Positions 16,516 to 25,719 of a stretch of 64,000 nt of DNA are shown here, one piece after another. This stretch comes from Brevibacillus fortis (GTDB lineage: Bacteria; Bacillota; Bacilli; Brevibacillales; Brevibacillaceae), in assembly GCF_003013395.1 (NCBI RefSeq), contig NZ_PXZM01000050.1, forward strand, positions 1 through 64,000, given 5' to 3'. The translations under genes and the position numbers were made by a program. Under the pieces are notes generated by a model. It did no database searches. It saw nothing but the letters and a program-made list of their open reading frames with translations, and was not told where the DNA came from. The stretch's first letter is position 1, and each line of letters opens with the position of its first letter.

Positions 16516-17646
16516 TCAGGTTTTCTTCCCACGGATATAGCCCCATACATCGCCGAAGACATTGGCTTTTACCAGAGCATTGATCATGACGAGGGAAACA
16601 GGTCCGATGATCAAGCCCAGGAATCCGAACAGCTGGAGGCCGACAAACAACGCAACCAGCGTGAGGAGCGGGTCGAGGCCGACGTTTTCCGCAACGACTT
16701 TTGGCTCGATAATTTGACGGAAAATCAAGACGATCCCGTACAAAATGGACAAGCCGATGACCATCGTGTAATTGCCTTTGAAAAACATGTAGATGATCCA
16801 AGGGACAAAGACGGTTCCTGTGCCAAGATAAGGCAAGAGATCGACCAAGCCCGTGATCAAGCCAATCGTAATCGCGTATTCGACACGCATGAACAACAGA
16901 CCAATGATCACGATGGCAGCGGTTAAGGAGATGAGAGTCAGCTGCGCCTTGACAAAACCGAACAACGCATTGCGCAAATCGATAAAAATCTGATCGAGAC
17001 GGCTGTTTACTCCTTTTGGCAAAAGTCGGCGAGCTCGTGCTTCCCAAAGAGCAAAATCTTTGGAGATAAAGAAGGCACCCATGATGGAGATGACGGAAAC
17101 TGTCGCCATATTCGGGAGTGAGACAAGCAGGTTTTTCAATCCATCCAGGAATTTAACGATCAAGTCCTGTCCGACATTCGTGATGGTCGAGATCGCGCTG
17201 CCTACCGTACTGGCAAGCTTATCCTTATAACCTGGGTCAAGCTGATCGTAAAACCACTGAATCTGATTGTAGATGCCCATCAAGAAGTCTTGAGAAATCG
17301 TATTTTGCAAATAATGGGCCAGCTCCTGTGAAACGACTGGCAAGCGTTTGGCCAGCTCTCCGATTTCCACGACCGTTTCCGTGATGATCAGTGTGACCAC
17401 TCCGCCAGCGAGCAACATCAAAACCAAGAGAGCGATGATGACGGAAAGCCAGCGTGGAATCCTGAACTTTCTAGTCATGAACGTAACGGGCTTGTTGATG
17501 ATGAGCGCAATGACTAAAGCGATTATAAATGGGTACAGTAAGGGTGTTGCATGTTGGAATACCCAAATCCCTACATAGACAAGCAGGCAAACCCATATCA
17601 AGCGAATGATCTGAAAGAGGCGCTCTACCCAGTTTTCCTGATTCAA
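16516..17646 (-). CDS. ytvI: AI-2E-type membrane permease, YtvI
   Basis: A 376-residue polytopic membrane protein of the AI-2E/PerM family. Two hydrophobic helices lie near the N-terminus, a long amphipathic soluble section follows, and the C-terminal half has the family region PYLGTGTVFVPWIIY followed by GLDPLLTLVALFVGLQLFGFLGLIIGP. The start is TTG at 17646, with AAAGGAG 7 bases upstream. Synteny with citZ identifies it as YtvI. The name AI-2E refers to autoinducer export by one member; the substrate here is not known. Confidence 0.92.
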   Translation of the reverse strand: MNQENWVERLFQIIRLIWVCLLVYVGIWVFQHATPLLYPFIIALVIALIINKPVTFMTRKFRIPRWLSVIIALLVLMLLAGGVVTLIITETVVEIGELAKRLPVVSQELAHYLQNTISQDFLMGIYNQIQWFYDQLDPGYKDKLASTVGSAISTITNVGQDLIVKFLDGLKNLLVSLPNMATVSVISIMGAFFISKDFALWEARARRLLPKGVNSRLDQIFIDLRNALFGFVKAQLTLISLTAAIVIIGLLFMRVEYAITIGLITGLVDLLPYLGTGTVFVPWIIYMFFKGNYTMVIGLSILYGIVLIFRQIIEPKVVAENVGLDPLLTLVALFVGLQLFGFLGLIIGPVSLVMINALVKANVFGDVWGYIRGKKT

Positions 17647-17784
17647 ACGATTTCTCCTTTCCGCCGCGAAGGTGCGAACAAAATACTGATGTTTCTATTA
17701 TGCAGCATGCTTGATAGGTGGAGCAAGAATCGTGAAAAAACAAAACTCCGTTTCACCCTTCGAAACATTTTTTCGCCAACCTTA

Positions 17785-17813
17785 TTCACAAAATCGCAAT
17801 AATCTTTTATAAT
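17785..17813 (+). promoter_or_regulatory. Likely citZ promoter
   Basis: TTCACA (17785-17790), a 17-bp spacer and TATAAT (17808-17813) give a good housekeeping promoter, leaving a leader of about 250 bases before citZ. I looked for the CcpC pattern ATAA-N7-TTAT and did not find a clean match. Confidence 0.6.
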
Positions 17814-17962
17814 TGGGTCGTCTTAGTGGATTCTTTTCTCTCGCCTCTCCCCTTACACGAGCGTCATTTTCAGGTATGACCTTGTGAGGATTTGCGTGGA
17901 TACATTCCCTGTCAAGAGTGGTGGATGAAAGAAACCGCTGCTTACAATTTCATAGATAGGAT

Positions 17963-17986
17963 GTTCAAAAAGTCGTCTTTTTGAAC
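17963..17986. promoter_or_regulatory. Inverted repeat in the citZ leader
   Basis: GTTCAAAAAG (17963-17972) and CTTTTTGAAC (17977-17986) form a perfect 10-bp stem with a 4-base loop, about 85 bases upstream of citZ. It could be an operator or a leader RNA hairpin. The T-tract is within the stem and no run follows, so it does not look like a standard terminator. Confidence 0.5.
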
Positions 17987-18070
17987 TTGATCAGGGCGTT
18001 TATCAGTCATGGCGAACAAGCGAAGACTTGATAAGCACTACTACTTGAGTGGAAAAGGAGAGGGAGTTCT

Positions 18071-19183
18071 ATGACAACTACTCGTGGACTTGAAGGCGTT
18101 GTTGCCGCTCAATCATCCATCTGTTCGATCGTCGATGGGGTTCTTTGCTATGGCGGGATCAACATCGATGAGCTAGCAGAACATGCAACTTTTGAAGAGG
18201 TTGTATATTTGCTCTGGCATGGAGCGTTACCGAAGCGTGATCAGCTAGACGCTTTGAAAAAACAATTGGGTGAAAATGCAGCAGTGGCCCAAGAAGTGCT
18301 GGAAAGCATTCGCCACTATCCAAAAGGCGTGCACCCAATGGCGGCGTTGCGCACAGCTGTCTCTTCGCTAGCGCTCTACGACACAGAAGCGCAAGATATG
18401 TCTCCTGAAGCCAACTATCGGAAATCCATCCGTTTGATGGCGCAAACTCCTACCTTGATCGCAGCTTACGAGCGCATGCGCAAAGGTCTGGAGCCAGTAG
18501 CTCCACGTGCAGATTTCACGATTGCACAAAACTTCCTCTACATGCTCACAGGCCAAGAGCCAACAGAAACGGCAGTAAAAGCGTTTGACGTTGCTCTGAT
18601 CCTGCATGCTGACCATGAGTTTAATGCATCTACATTCTCTGCTCGTGTATCTGTTGCGACCCTGACTGATATTTATTCCGGTATCGTGTCTGCAATCGGT
18701 ACGCTCAAAGGCCCTCTGCATGGCGGCGCTAATGAAGCAGTAGCGAAAATGCTGAACGAAATCGGCGGCATGGCCAACGTAGAATCCTACATCCGCACCA
18801 AGCTGGATAACAAGGAAAAAATCATGGGCTTCGGACACCGTGTATACAAAGACGGTGACCCACGTGCGAAATGGCTGAAAGAAATGTCCAAAGCACTGAC
18901 CGCGCAAATCGGTCGCCCTGAGCTGTATGAGATGTCTGTCAAAATCGATGAGATGATTTCCGGTGAAAAAGGATTGAAGCCAAACGTTGACTTCTACTCC
19001 GCATCTGTTTACATTTCACTCGGTCTTGAAACGGACCTGTTCACACCGATCTTTGCCATCAGCCGTATGTCCGGTTGGACGGCACACATCATGGAACAGT
19101 ATGAAAATAATCGCCTGATCCGTCCTCGCGCGGATTACACCGGTCCGGTCAACCAACACTACGTTCCAATTGACCGCCGCTAA
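18071..19183 (+). CDS. citZ: Citrate synthase
   Basis: A 370-residue Gram-positive-type citrate synthase condensing oxaloacetate and acetyl-CoA. Conserved active-site regions are ILHADHEFNASTFSARV, GPLHGGANEAV and MGFGHRVYKDGDPRA, which carry the catalytic histidines. AAGGAGAGGG precedes the ATG. With icd and mdh downstream it gives the three-gene TCA cluster known from Bacillus. Confidence 0.97.
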   Translation: MTTTRGLEGVVAAQSSICSIVDGVLCYGGINIDELAEHATFEEVVYLLWHGALPKRDQLDALKKQLGENAAVAQEVLESIRHYPKGVHPMAALRTAVSSLALYDTEAQDMSPEANYRKSIRLMAQTPTLIAAYERMRKGLEPVAPRADFTIAQNFLYMLTGQEPTETAVKAFDVALILHADHEFNASTFSARVSVATLTDIYSGIVSAIGTLKGPLHGGANEAVAKMLNEIGGMANVESYIRTKLDNKEKIMGFGHRVYKDGDPRAKWLKEMSKALTAQIGRPELYEMSVKIDEMISGEKGLKPNVDFYSASVYISLGLETDLFTPIFAISRMSGWTAHIMEQYENNRLIRPRADYTGPVNQHYVPIDRR

Positions 19184-19250
19184 GAACTCGCTATTTTCGA
19201 GCGTGGAGGGCAGGTGGTCAGCCAGGCTGATCGCTCCTGAGCGCAAGCTT

Positions 19251-19298
19251 GAGAACTACCACGAGTGAGTGGTAGTTCTCCTACGTCTGGAAATATTC
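19251..19298. repeat. Hairpin plus solo arm of the interspersed repeat between citZ and icd
   Basis: GAGAACTACCAC (19251-19262) and GTGGTAGTTCTC (19269-19280) form a perfect 12-bp stem with a 6-base loop. It is followed directly by CTACGTCTGGAAATATTC (19281-19298), identical to the internal arm of repeat copies A and B (15251-15268 and 28071-28088). This looks like a decayed fragment of the repeat family. It may also trim or stabilise the citZ-icd transcript. Confidence 0.6.
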
Positions 19299-19335
19299 AT
19301 AATCACCGAATATATATAACACTGGAGGGATTTTT

Positions 19336-20619
19336 GTGTTTAAAAACCTGACGCAACCAACTGCTGGCGAAAAAATTACTGTGGATAACGGTAAACTGGT
19401 AGTTCCAAACAATCCGATCATTCCTTTCATCGAGGGTGACGGTACTGGCCCTGATATCTGGAATGCTTCTGTTCGTGTTCTGGATGCAGCAGTAGAAAAA
19501 GCATACAACGGCGAGAAAAAAATCGCTTGGTTCGAAGTATTCGCAGGAGAAAAATCCTTCAACCAATACAGCGAGTGGCTGCCAGAAGATACATTGACTG
19601 CTGTTCGTGAATACCTGATCGCAATCAAAGGTCCTCTGACTACACCAGTAGGCGGCGGTATCCGTTCTATCAACGTAGCACTGCGCCAAGAGCTGGATCT
19701 GTACGCTTGCGTACGTCCTGTTCAATACTTCGATGGCGTTCCATCCCCAGTGAAACATCCTGAATTGACTGACATGGTAATCTTCCGTGAGAACACTGAA
19801 GACATCTACGCTGGCGTAGAGTGGGCTGAAGGTACTCCAGAAGTGAAAAAAGTAATCGACTTCCTGCAAAACGAAATGGGCGTGAAGAAAATCCGCTTCC
19901 CAGAAACTTCTGGTATCGGTATCAAGCCTGTTTCCAAAGATGGTACTGAGCGTCTGGTTCGTGCAGCGATCGACTATGCTATCGATAACAACCGCAAATC
20001 CGTTACCCTCGTACACAAGGGTAACATCATGAAGTTCACAGAAGGCGCGTTCAAAAGCTGGGGATATGCACTGGCTGAAGCAGAATACGGCGACAAAGTG
20101 TTCACATGGGCACAATACGATCGTATCAAAGCTGAAGGCGGCGACGCTGACAAAGCACAAAAAGAAGCAGAAGCAGCTGGCAAAATCATCGTAAAAGACG
20201 TGATTGCTGACGCGTTCCTGCAACAAATCCTGACTCGTCCAGCTGAGTATGATGTAGTAGCAACACTCAACCTGAACGGTGACTACGTATCCGACGCTCT
20301 GGCTGCACAAGTAGGCGGTATCGGTATCGCTCCAGGTGCAAACATCAACTACCTGACTGGTCATGCGATCTTCGAAGCAACTCATGGTACAGCTCCGAAA
20401 TACGCTGGTCTGGACAAAGTAAACCCATCCTCCGTGATCCTGTCCGGAGAAATGATGCTGCGTCACCTGGGCTGGAACGAAGCAGCTGATCTGATCATCA
20501 ACTCCATGGAAAAAACCATCTCTGCGAAAACAGTAACATACGATTTCGCACGTCTGATGGAAGGTGCACAAGAACTGAAATGCTCCGAGTTTGCTGACGC
20601 TCTGATTCAAAACATGTAA
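19336..20619 (+). CDS. icd: NADP-dependent isocitrate dehydrogenase
   Basis: A 427-residue enzyme oxidising isocitrate to 2-oxoglutarate. The N-terminal region has FIEGDGTGPDIW. The substrate loop TPVGGGIRSINVALRQELDLYACVRPV contains the serine that is phosphorylated in the E. coli enzyme. RENTEDIYAG and the ITYLTGH-like cofactor region (NYLTGHAIFEATHGTAP) fit the NADP-specific bacterial group. The start is GTG at 19336 behind GGAGGG. It lies between citZ and mdh. Confidence 0.97.
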   Translation: MFKNLTQPTAGEKITVDNGKLVVPNNPIIPFIEGDGTGPDIWNASVRVLDAAVEKAYNGEKKIAWFEVFAGEKSFNQYSEWLPEDTLTAVREYLIAIKGPLTTPVGGGIRSINVALRQELDLYACVRPVQYFDGVPSPVKHPELTDMVIFRENTEDIYAGVEWAEGTPEVKKVIDFLQNEMGVKKIRFPETSGIGIKPVSKDGTERLVRAAIDYAIDNNRKSVTLVHKGNIMKFTEGAFKSWGYALAEAEYGDKVFTWAQYDRIKAEGGDADKAQKEAEAAGKIIVKDVIADAFLQQILTRPAEYDVVATLNLNGDYVSDALAAQVGGIGIAPGANINYLTGHAIFEATHGTAPKYAGLDKVNPSSVILSGEMMLRHLGWNEAADLIINSMEKTISAKTVTYDFARLMEGAQELKCSEFADALIQNM

Positions 20620-20669
20620 GATAGATTTGGGTACAAATTTTACACTTACATTTTGGAGGGGAATCGTTC

Positions 20670-21608
20670 ATGGCATTCAACCGTAAAAAAATCGCTGTTA
20701 TCGGTAGTGGCTTCACTGGTGCAACAACTGCATTCATTTTGGGGCAAAAAGAGCTGGGCGACGTAGTATTGGTTGACATTCCGCAACTGGAGAACCCAAC
20801 AAAAGGTAAAGCGCTGGACATGATGGAATCCTCGCCAGTATTAGGCTTTGATGCGAACATCACAGGTACTGCGAACTACGAAGATATCAAAGATGCTGAC
20901 CTGGTCATCATCACAGCAGGTATTGCCCGCAAGCCTGGCATGTCCCGCGATGACCTGGTTAACACCAATGCTGGCATTATGAAATCTGTTGCAGAGCAAG
21001 TAAAAACATATGCACCTAACTCTATCGTGCTCGTACTGTCCAACCCAGTTGACGCGATGACGTACACCTTCTTCAAAACGTCTGGCTTCCCGAAAGAGCG
21101 CGTAATCGGTCAATCCGGCGTTTTGGATACGGCTCGTTTCCGTACCTTCGTGGCTATGGAATTGAACGTTTCTGTAGAAGACGTAACGGGCTTCGTTTTG
21201 GGCGGTCACGGTGATGACATGGTTCCATTGGTTCGATACTCCTATGCTGGCGGTATCCCATTGGAAAAATTGATCCCGAAAGACCGTCTGGATGCGATCG
21301 TAGAGCGTACCCGCAAAGGCGGCGGTGAGATCGTAAACCTGTTGGGGAACGGTTCCGCATACTATGCACCTGCGGCTTCCTTGGTACAAATGGCTGAAGC
21401 CATCATCAAGGACAAAAAACGCATTCTGCCATCCATTGCTCTTCTGCAAGGAGAGTACGGCTACAACGATCTCTACCTGGGTGTACCGACTCTGCTCGGC
21501 GCAAACGGTATCGAGAAAATTATCGAATTGGATTTGACTGCCGAAGAGCAAGCAGCGCTCGACAAATCTGCTGACTCCGTACGCAGCGTCATGGCTGTTT
21601 TGAAATAA
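20670..21608 (+). CDS. mdh: Malate dehydrogenase (LDH-like type)
   Basis: A 312-residue NAD-dependent enzyme interconverting malate and oxaloacetate. The Rossmann loop is IGSGFTGATTAFIL with Asp in VLVDIPQ as NAD determinant. ARKPGMSRDDL carries the substrate arginines and GGHGDDMVPLVRYS the catalytic histidine and a further arginine. Arg rather than Gln at the substrate loop marks it as malate, not lactate, dehydrogenase. GGAGGGG precedes the ATG. It closes the citZ-icd-mdh cluster. Confidence 0.96.
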   Translation: MAFNRKKIAVIGSGFTGATTAFILGQKELGDVVLVDIPQLENPTKGKALDMMESSPVLGFDANITGTANYEDIKDADLVIITAGIARKPGMSRDDLVNTNAGIMKSVAEQVKTYAPNSIVLVLSNPVDAMTYTFFKTSGFPKERVIGQSGVLDTARFRTFVAMELNVSVEDVTGFVLGGHGDDMVPLVRYSYAGGIPLEKLIPKDRLDAIVERTRKGGGEIVNLLGNGSAYYAPAASLVQMAEAIIKDKKRILPSIALLQGEYGYNDLYLGVPTLLGANGIEKIIELDLTAEEQAALDKSADSVRSVMAVLK

Positions 21609-21621
21609 GCTCCATACATGT

Positions 21622-21654
21622 AAGACGCCTTTCTTTGGGAAGGCGTCTTTTTTT
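21622..21654 (+). terminator. Terminator after mdh
   Basis: AAGACGCCTT pairs with AAGGCGTCTT, followed by seven T. Repeat copy C begins about 15 bases later. Confidence 0.92.
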
Positions 21655-21670
21655 GAATTAGTTAAAGTTG

Positions 21671-21889
21671 CTGTGATGGGGGAAGAAGCGAATTTCCAGT
21701 CTACGCTTCGACCTCCGCCCCGCAAGGGGGGATTGACTGTCCGCTTCGGAATAAATGGCGGGAGCGCTTCAAACGTAGAAGTTTCGAAGAAGGATTCCAT
21801 AAGTGAAGCTTAAATTCCCCGCCATTTATTCCGAAGCTGGGATGGGCTCCAGAAGCGCTTTGACTGGAAATTCGCTTCTTCTACGCAGC
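21671..21889. repeat. Long hairpin repeat, copy C (diverged, single-hairpin form)
   Basis: It has the same plan as the first half of copies A and B, but with different stem sequences. The outer arm GAAGAAGCGAATTTCCAGTC (21682-21701) is perfectly complementary to 21862-21881. The inner arm CTTCGGAATAAATGGCGGG (21744-21762) is perfectly complementary to 21818-21836. Shared unpaired words include TTTCCAGTCTA, CCGCCCC and CTGTCCGCTTCG. Conserved layout with changed but still complementary arms suggests the folded shape matters. Confidence 0.8.
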
Positions 21890-21973
21890 TTTTGGTTACT
21901 TTTAAAAAAATTCTCAAGGATTAAAGTACAGTGGTTACTACGTTTAATCTCTGGAAAACTTCGTTAGGCTAAC

Positions 21974-22288
21974 TTGCCAAACCCTTTAAAACACAAATGC
22001 ATCAACAGCTGGACGGAAGCACTGTCACATGTTTGGAAGGAGACCGCCCGAACGAAGAGAGGATATAGGCGACTGGAAAACATGTGGCAGGGCTTCTCCC
22101 GACCACTACAGCAAGAAGACAACAAGGATTTTTCAAGTAGATACCTTTACCTAAAAGAGGAATACTACTGCCAAGCAGGTAAGTTCTATGTGTCCATTCA
22201 GTATGTCTTTACAAAAAAATTACTTGTTTTCCGCAATGAGCATTGGCAGACTGAATATGTAGAGAGAAGCATTTTTCAGGGGACGTAG
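21974..22288 (+). CDS. Possible small protein upstream of phoP (doubtful)
   Basis: An open frame of 104 codons if started at TTG 21974, or about 68 from ATG 22082. The C-terminal part (SSRYLYLKEEYYCQAGKFYVSIQYVFTKKLLVF) looks like alternating beta strands. Neither start has a convincing ribosome site and I recognise no family. It fills the gap between repeat copy C and phoP and may be spurious. The rest of this 700-base gap shows nothing else I can name. Confidence 0.25.
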   Translation: MPNPLKHKCINSWTEALSHVWKETARTKRGYRRLENMWQGFSRPLQQEDNKDFSSRYLYLKEEYYCQAGKFYVSIQYVFTKKLLVFRNEHWQTEYVERSIFQGT

Positions 22289-22336
22289 GTTAGAAAATCG
22301 AGCGCAAGCATTGCAACGCTAGGGGGAAACAGACAG

Positions 22337-23032
22337 ATGATTAAAGTATTGGTAGTAGATGACGAACCTTCCATTGTTAAGCTATTGCAATTTAATCTTG
22401 AAAAATCAGGATTTCAAGTCGTAACTGCTTTTGACGGTAAACAGGCCTTGGAAATGGTTAAAAGCGAGCAGCCTGATTTTATCATTCTCGATTTGATGCT
22501 TCCCAAGATGGATGGAATGGACGTATGCAAAACCTTGCGACAAGAACGCAATAATACACCGATCTTGATGCTTACAGCTAAAGATGATGAGCTCGACAAG
22601 ATTTTGGGGCTTGAGCTTGGTGCCGATGATTATTTGACAAAGCCGTTTAGCCCGAGAGAAGTCATTGCTCGCGTGAAAGCCATTCTTCGGCGATTTCAGA
22701 ACACGCCAGAGGCGACTACAGCGCCTCAAGAGGTGTTGCTCCAATTTGGGGATATTCGTATTTACCCAGAGAAGTACGAGGTGTTCTGTAAAGACGTGAA
22801 GGTCGAGCTGACGCCAAAGGAATTCGAGCTGCTTAACTATTTAGCGAGCCACCAAGGGCGTGTACTGACACGCGATCAATTGTTGAATGCTGTTTGGAAC
22901 TACGATTTCATCGGGGACTCTCGAATCGTGGACGTGCATGTCAGCCATTTGCGTGAAAAACTTGAAGATGACACGAAGAACCCTAAATACATCAAAACCG
23001 TTCGCGGATTAGGATACAAACTGGAAGGATAA
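22337..23032 (+). CDS. phoP: PhoP response regulator (OmpR family)
   Basis: A 231-residue DNA-binding response regulator. The receiver domain has Asp8/Asp9, the phosphorylated Asp52 in IILDLMLPKMDG, and the Thr/Lys of MLTAKDDE and LTKPFSPRE. The C-terminal winged helix (residues about 130-229) contains KVELTPKEFELLNYLA and VDVHVSHLREKLE. AGGGGGA precedes the ATG. Gene order after mdh and the adjoining phoR identify it as PhoP, which controls the phosphate-starvation response. phoR starts 14 bases after its stop. Confidence 0.95.
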   Translation: MIKVLVVDDEPSIVKLLQFNLEKSGFQVVTAFDGKQALEMVKSEQPDFIILDLMLPKMDGMDVCKTLRQERNNTPILMLTAKDDELDKILGLELGADDYLTKPFSPREVIARVKAILRRFQNTPEATTAPQEVLLQFGDIRIYPEKYEVFCKDVKVELTPKEFELLNYLASHQGRVLTRDQLLNAVWNYDFIGDSRIVDVHVSHLREKLEDDTKNPKYIKTVRGLGYKLEG

Positions 23033-23045
23033 CGGAGGATTTACC

Positions 23046-24809
23046 TTGACTCGCTTTCGAATCAAACTCACTTTGACTATTTTGGGTTTAATCTCCCTCG
23101 TCTTGTTAGTGATGGGGATGTATTTTGCCAAAGTGCTGGAGAATTCCTACCTCCAATCACTGAATGAACTATTGTCTCGCGAGTCAAAGCTCATCGCTCA
23201 GGCGGTCCGTTTCCCGAACGTCTTTACGGATGAGGCGACGTTAGCCGAGCGGGTCAAACAAGTAGCGCCTACGGATGAAGTGCGGATTACCATTATCAAC
23301 AAAGAGGGTCAGGTGATGTACGACAACTCCTCCCACCCGGAAGAGATGGAAAACCACCAAGACCGACCGGAGATGATGGCAGCGCTAAAAGGAGAAACAG
23401 GGATTTCCCGCCGTTTCAGTGAGACACTCGGCTATGACATGATGTACGTAGCAGTACCCGTTGAACTGAACAGCGAAATATTCGGTGTCGTTCGTTCAGC
23501 GATGTCGATGAAAGATATTACAGATACGATTCACAAAATGTGGTACAGCTTGCTCACCGGATTATTGGTTACTTTGGTAGTCGGATCGATTGTCGTTTCC
23601 CGCATTTCCTTTTCTATTATTCGTCCGATCGAGGAGATCACCCGGGTAGCCCGCAACATTACACAGCGCCAATATGAGAGCCGTGTGAGAATCAAAGCCA
23701 AGGATGAGATCGGTCAGCTTGCAGGCGCGATCAACTTCATGGCCTCGAGTCTGGAGCAGCAGATGTACGAAATCTCGGAGAATCAGCAGCGACTAGCAGG
23801 TGTGCTGACCAATATGACGAGTGGCGTGATCTTCATTTCAGAGCAACGCCGGATCATGCTGGTCAATCCAGCCGTTGAAAAGCTGTTGGGGACCGCTGGA
23901 CATGAGATCGTAGGGAAGCTGCATATCGAGGCAGGCAAGAGCTTTGGGCTCAGCCAATACATCGACAGGTGCCTCGACAGAAGTGAGAAGTTCCGCCAAG
24001 AGGTACACATCTATTACCCGCAGGAACGCATTCTTGACGTGAATTTTGCTCCCTATATTAACTTCAAAGGGGAGTCAAGAGGCGTGGTCGTGGTGCTGCA
24101 TGACATCACCGACATTCGCCGTCTGGAGAAGATGCGCAGTGACTTCGTAGCAAACGTATCGCATGAGCTACGCACGCCGATTACCTCGATCAAGGGCTTC
24201 ACGGAGACCTTGCTTGAAGGGGCGATGCAGGACGAGGAAACATGTCGCAACTTCTTACAAATTATCTCGGATGAGAGTGAGCGACTCTACCGGATGATCC
24301 GCGATATTTTGGACCTGTCCAAAATCGAGCAGAAACGCATCCCGTTGCAGCTGAGTCAGGTTCATTTGCAGGATCTGGTCAGTTCGGCAGTTGCTATCAT
24401 GCACGAGCAGGCACAGCGCAAGGAATTGACGATCGAGCTCCCTTCACCGAAGCCTGATATTTGGTTGATGACGGATAAGGATTGCTTGCAGCAAATCATC
24501 TTGAATCTGTTGACGAATGCGATCGTCTACACGCCAGAAGGTGGAAAAATCAACGTCAAGACACACGCAGACAGCGAAAACATCACCATTCAAGTCATGG
24601 ATACAGGGATCGGCATTCCAGAAAAGGATCTCACACGTATCTTTGAGCGGTTTTATCGCGTAGACAAGGCACGTAGCCGCGATTCAGGTGGAACAGGTCT
24701 GGGCCTCGCCATTGTGAAACATCTTGTGGAAAATTTGCACGGACATATCAGTGTGGAGAGCACGGAAGGAAGAGGAACAACCTTCACAGTTACACTCCCC
24801 CTTACCTAA
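23046..24809 (+). CDS. phoR: PhoR sensor histidine kinase
   Basis: A 587-residue membrane kinase. One N-terminal helix and one near residues 165-188 flank an extracytoplasmic sensor region. HAMP (RPIEEITRVARNIT), PAS (about 240-350), HisKA with phospho-acceptor His373 in NVSHELRTPITSIKGF, and a HATPase domain with DTGIGIPEKDLTRIFERFYR and GGTGLGLAIVK follow. The start is TTG at 23046 behind CGGAGG. It phosphorylates PhoP under phosphate limitation. The domain set matches Bacillus PhoR. Confidence 0.95.
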   Translation: MTRFRIKLTLTILGLISLVLLVMGMYFAKVLENSYLQSLNELLSRESKLIAQAVRFPNVFTDEATLAERVKQVAPTDEVRITIINKEGQVMYDNSSHPEEMENHQDRPEMMAALKGETGISRRFSETLGYDMMYVAVPVELNSEIFGVVRSAMSMKDITDTIHKMWYSLLTGLLVTLVVGSIVVSRISFSIIRPIEEITRVARNITQRQYESRVRIKAKDEIGQLAGAINFMASSLEQQMYEISENQQRLAGVLTNMTSGVIFISEQRRIMLVNPAVEKLLGTAGHEIVGKLHIEAGKSFGLSQYIDRCLDRSEKFRQEVHIYYPQERILDVNFAPYINFKGESRGVVVVLHDITDIRRLEKMRSDFVANVSHELRTPITSIKGFTETLLEGAMQDEETCRNFLQIISDESERLYRMIRDILDLSKIEQKRIPLQLSQVHLQDLVSSAVAIMHEQAQRKELTIELPSPKPDIWLMTDKDCLQQIILNLLTNAIVYTPEGGKINVKTHADSENITIQVMDTGIGIPEKDLTRIFERFYRVDKARSRDSGGTGLGLAIVKHLVENLHGHISVESTEGRGTTFTVTLPLT

Positions 24810-24916
24810 AAAACAACTGCTGAAACATTTACACAAACAAAATAGTAGCTTTACTTCTACGCTACAATCGCCTTGTACCATTTGACATGTCAGACAAAAG
24901 AAGGGGGAAGAGGGAA

Positions 24917-25573
24917 ATGTCACGGCACGCTTTTGAAGAACAGCAGGATGTACTGCACCGTAAGCTCATGACGATGGGCACATTGGTGGAAGAAGCCATT
25001 CATAAATCGATTAAGAGTCTGGTTGAGCGGGATGCTGAACTGGCTGAACAGGTTATCGCAAGCGATCCTGTGATCAATGAGTTGGAGCAAGAAATACAGA
25101 GCGATTGCTTCCGTCTCATTGCACTGCAGCAGCCAGTCGGAGGTGACTTGCGACGCCTGGGAACAATGTTGAAGCTGGTGACGGATTTGGAGCGAATGGG
25201 TGATCATGCCGTTTCCATTGCCAAGACGACCCGACGCTTGATGGCGGATCCGTATGTGAAACCGCTCATCGATATTCCGATGATGGCTGATCACGTCAAG
25301 GCTATGGTGCGTGATTGCTTAAATGCGTATATTGCACGCAACAAAGACGCGGCAGAAGAGATTGCCGCACGCGACGACATTGTTGATAAGCTGTACTCCA
25401 CGATTTTCCATGACCTGATTGAATTGATGACGAAAAACAGTCAGGCCATTTCACAAGGAACGCATTTGCTCTTGGTCGCGCAATATTTGGAACGGATTGC
25501 CGATCATGTCACGAACATTTGCGAGTGGATTATTTATATGTCTACTGGTAAAATGACGGATTTGAATAAATAA
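24917..25573 (+). CDS. phoU: PhoU phosphate-signalling regulator
   Basis: A 218-residue all-helical cytoplasmic protein built from two PhoU repeats, each with the E/DxxxD metal-cluster pattern (DLERMGDHAVSIAKT and QYLERIADHVTNICEW). PhoU links the Pst phosphate transporter to PhoR and lowers Pho signalling when phosphate is ample. The start at 24917 follows AAGGGGGAAGAGGG; an ATG 30 bases earlier lies before that site. It is separated from phoR by about 100 bases containing a possible promoter. No pst genes are in the window. Confidence 0.94.
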   Translation: MSRHAFEEQQDVLHRKLMTMGTLVEEAIHKSIKSLVERDAELAEQVIASDPVINELEQEIQSDCFRLIALQQPVGGDLRRLGTMLKLVTDLERMGDHAVSIAKTTRRLMADPYVKPLIDIPMMADHVKAMVRDCLNAYIARNKDAAEEIAARDDIVDKLYSTIFHDLIELMTKNSQAISQGTHLLLVAQYLERIADHVTNICEWIIYMSTGKMTDLNK

Positions 25574-25585
25574 TACCCGATTGAC

Positions 25586-25629
25586 AAAAAGCCGCTGTGA
25601 GCTATGAATAATAGCTTGCAGCGGTTTTT
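25586..25629 (+). terminator. Terminator after phoU
   Basis: AAAAAGCCGCTG pairs with CAGCGGTTTTT, with an inner AGCTAT/ATAGCT extension. Confidence 0.9.
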
Positions 25630-25719
25630 CTATCCTTGTAGACAGACGCCTATTTCTCTGGTTGTGCATACAATACATCGTTCCAATTGCAGCGAGAAGA
25701 TGTACAGGAGGGAAAGGCA

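Noticed and set aside
17795..17815. CcpC box at citZ
   Set aside because: ATAATCTTTTAT has a 4-base rather than the required 7-base spacing and coincides with the -10 region.
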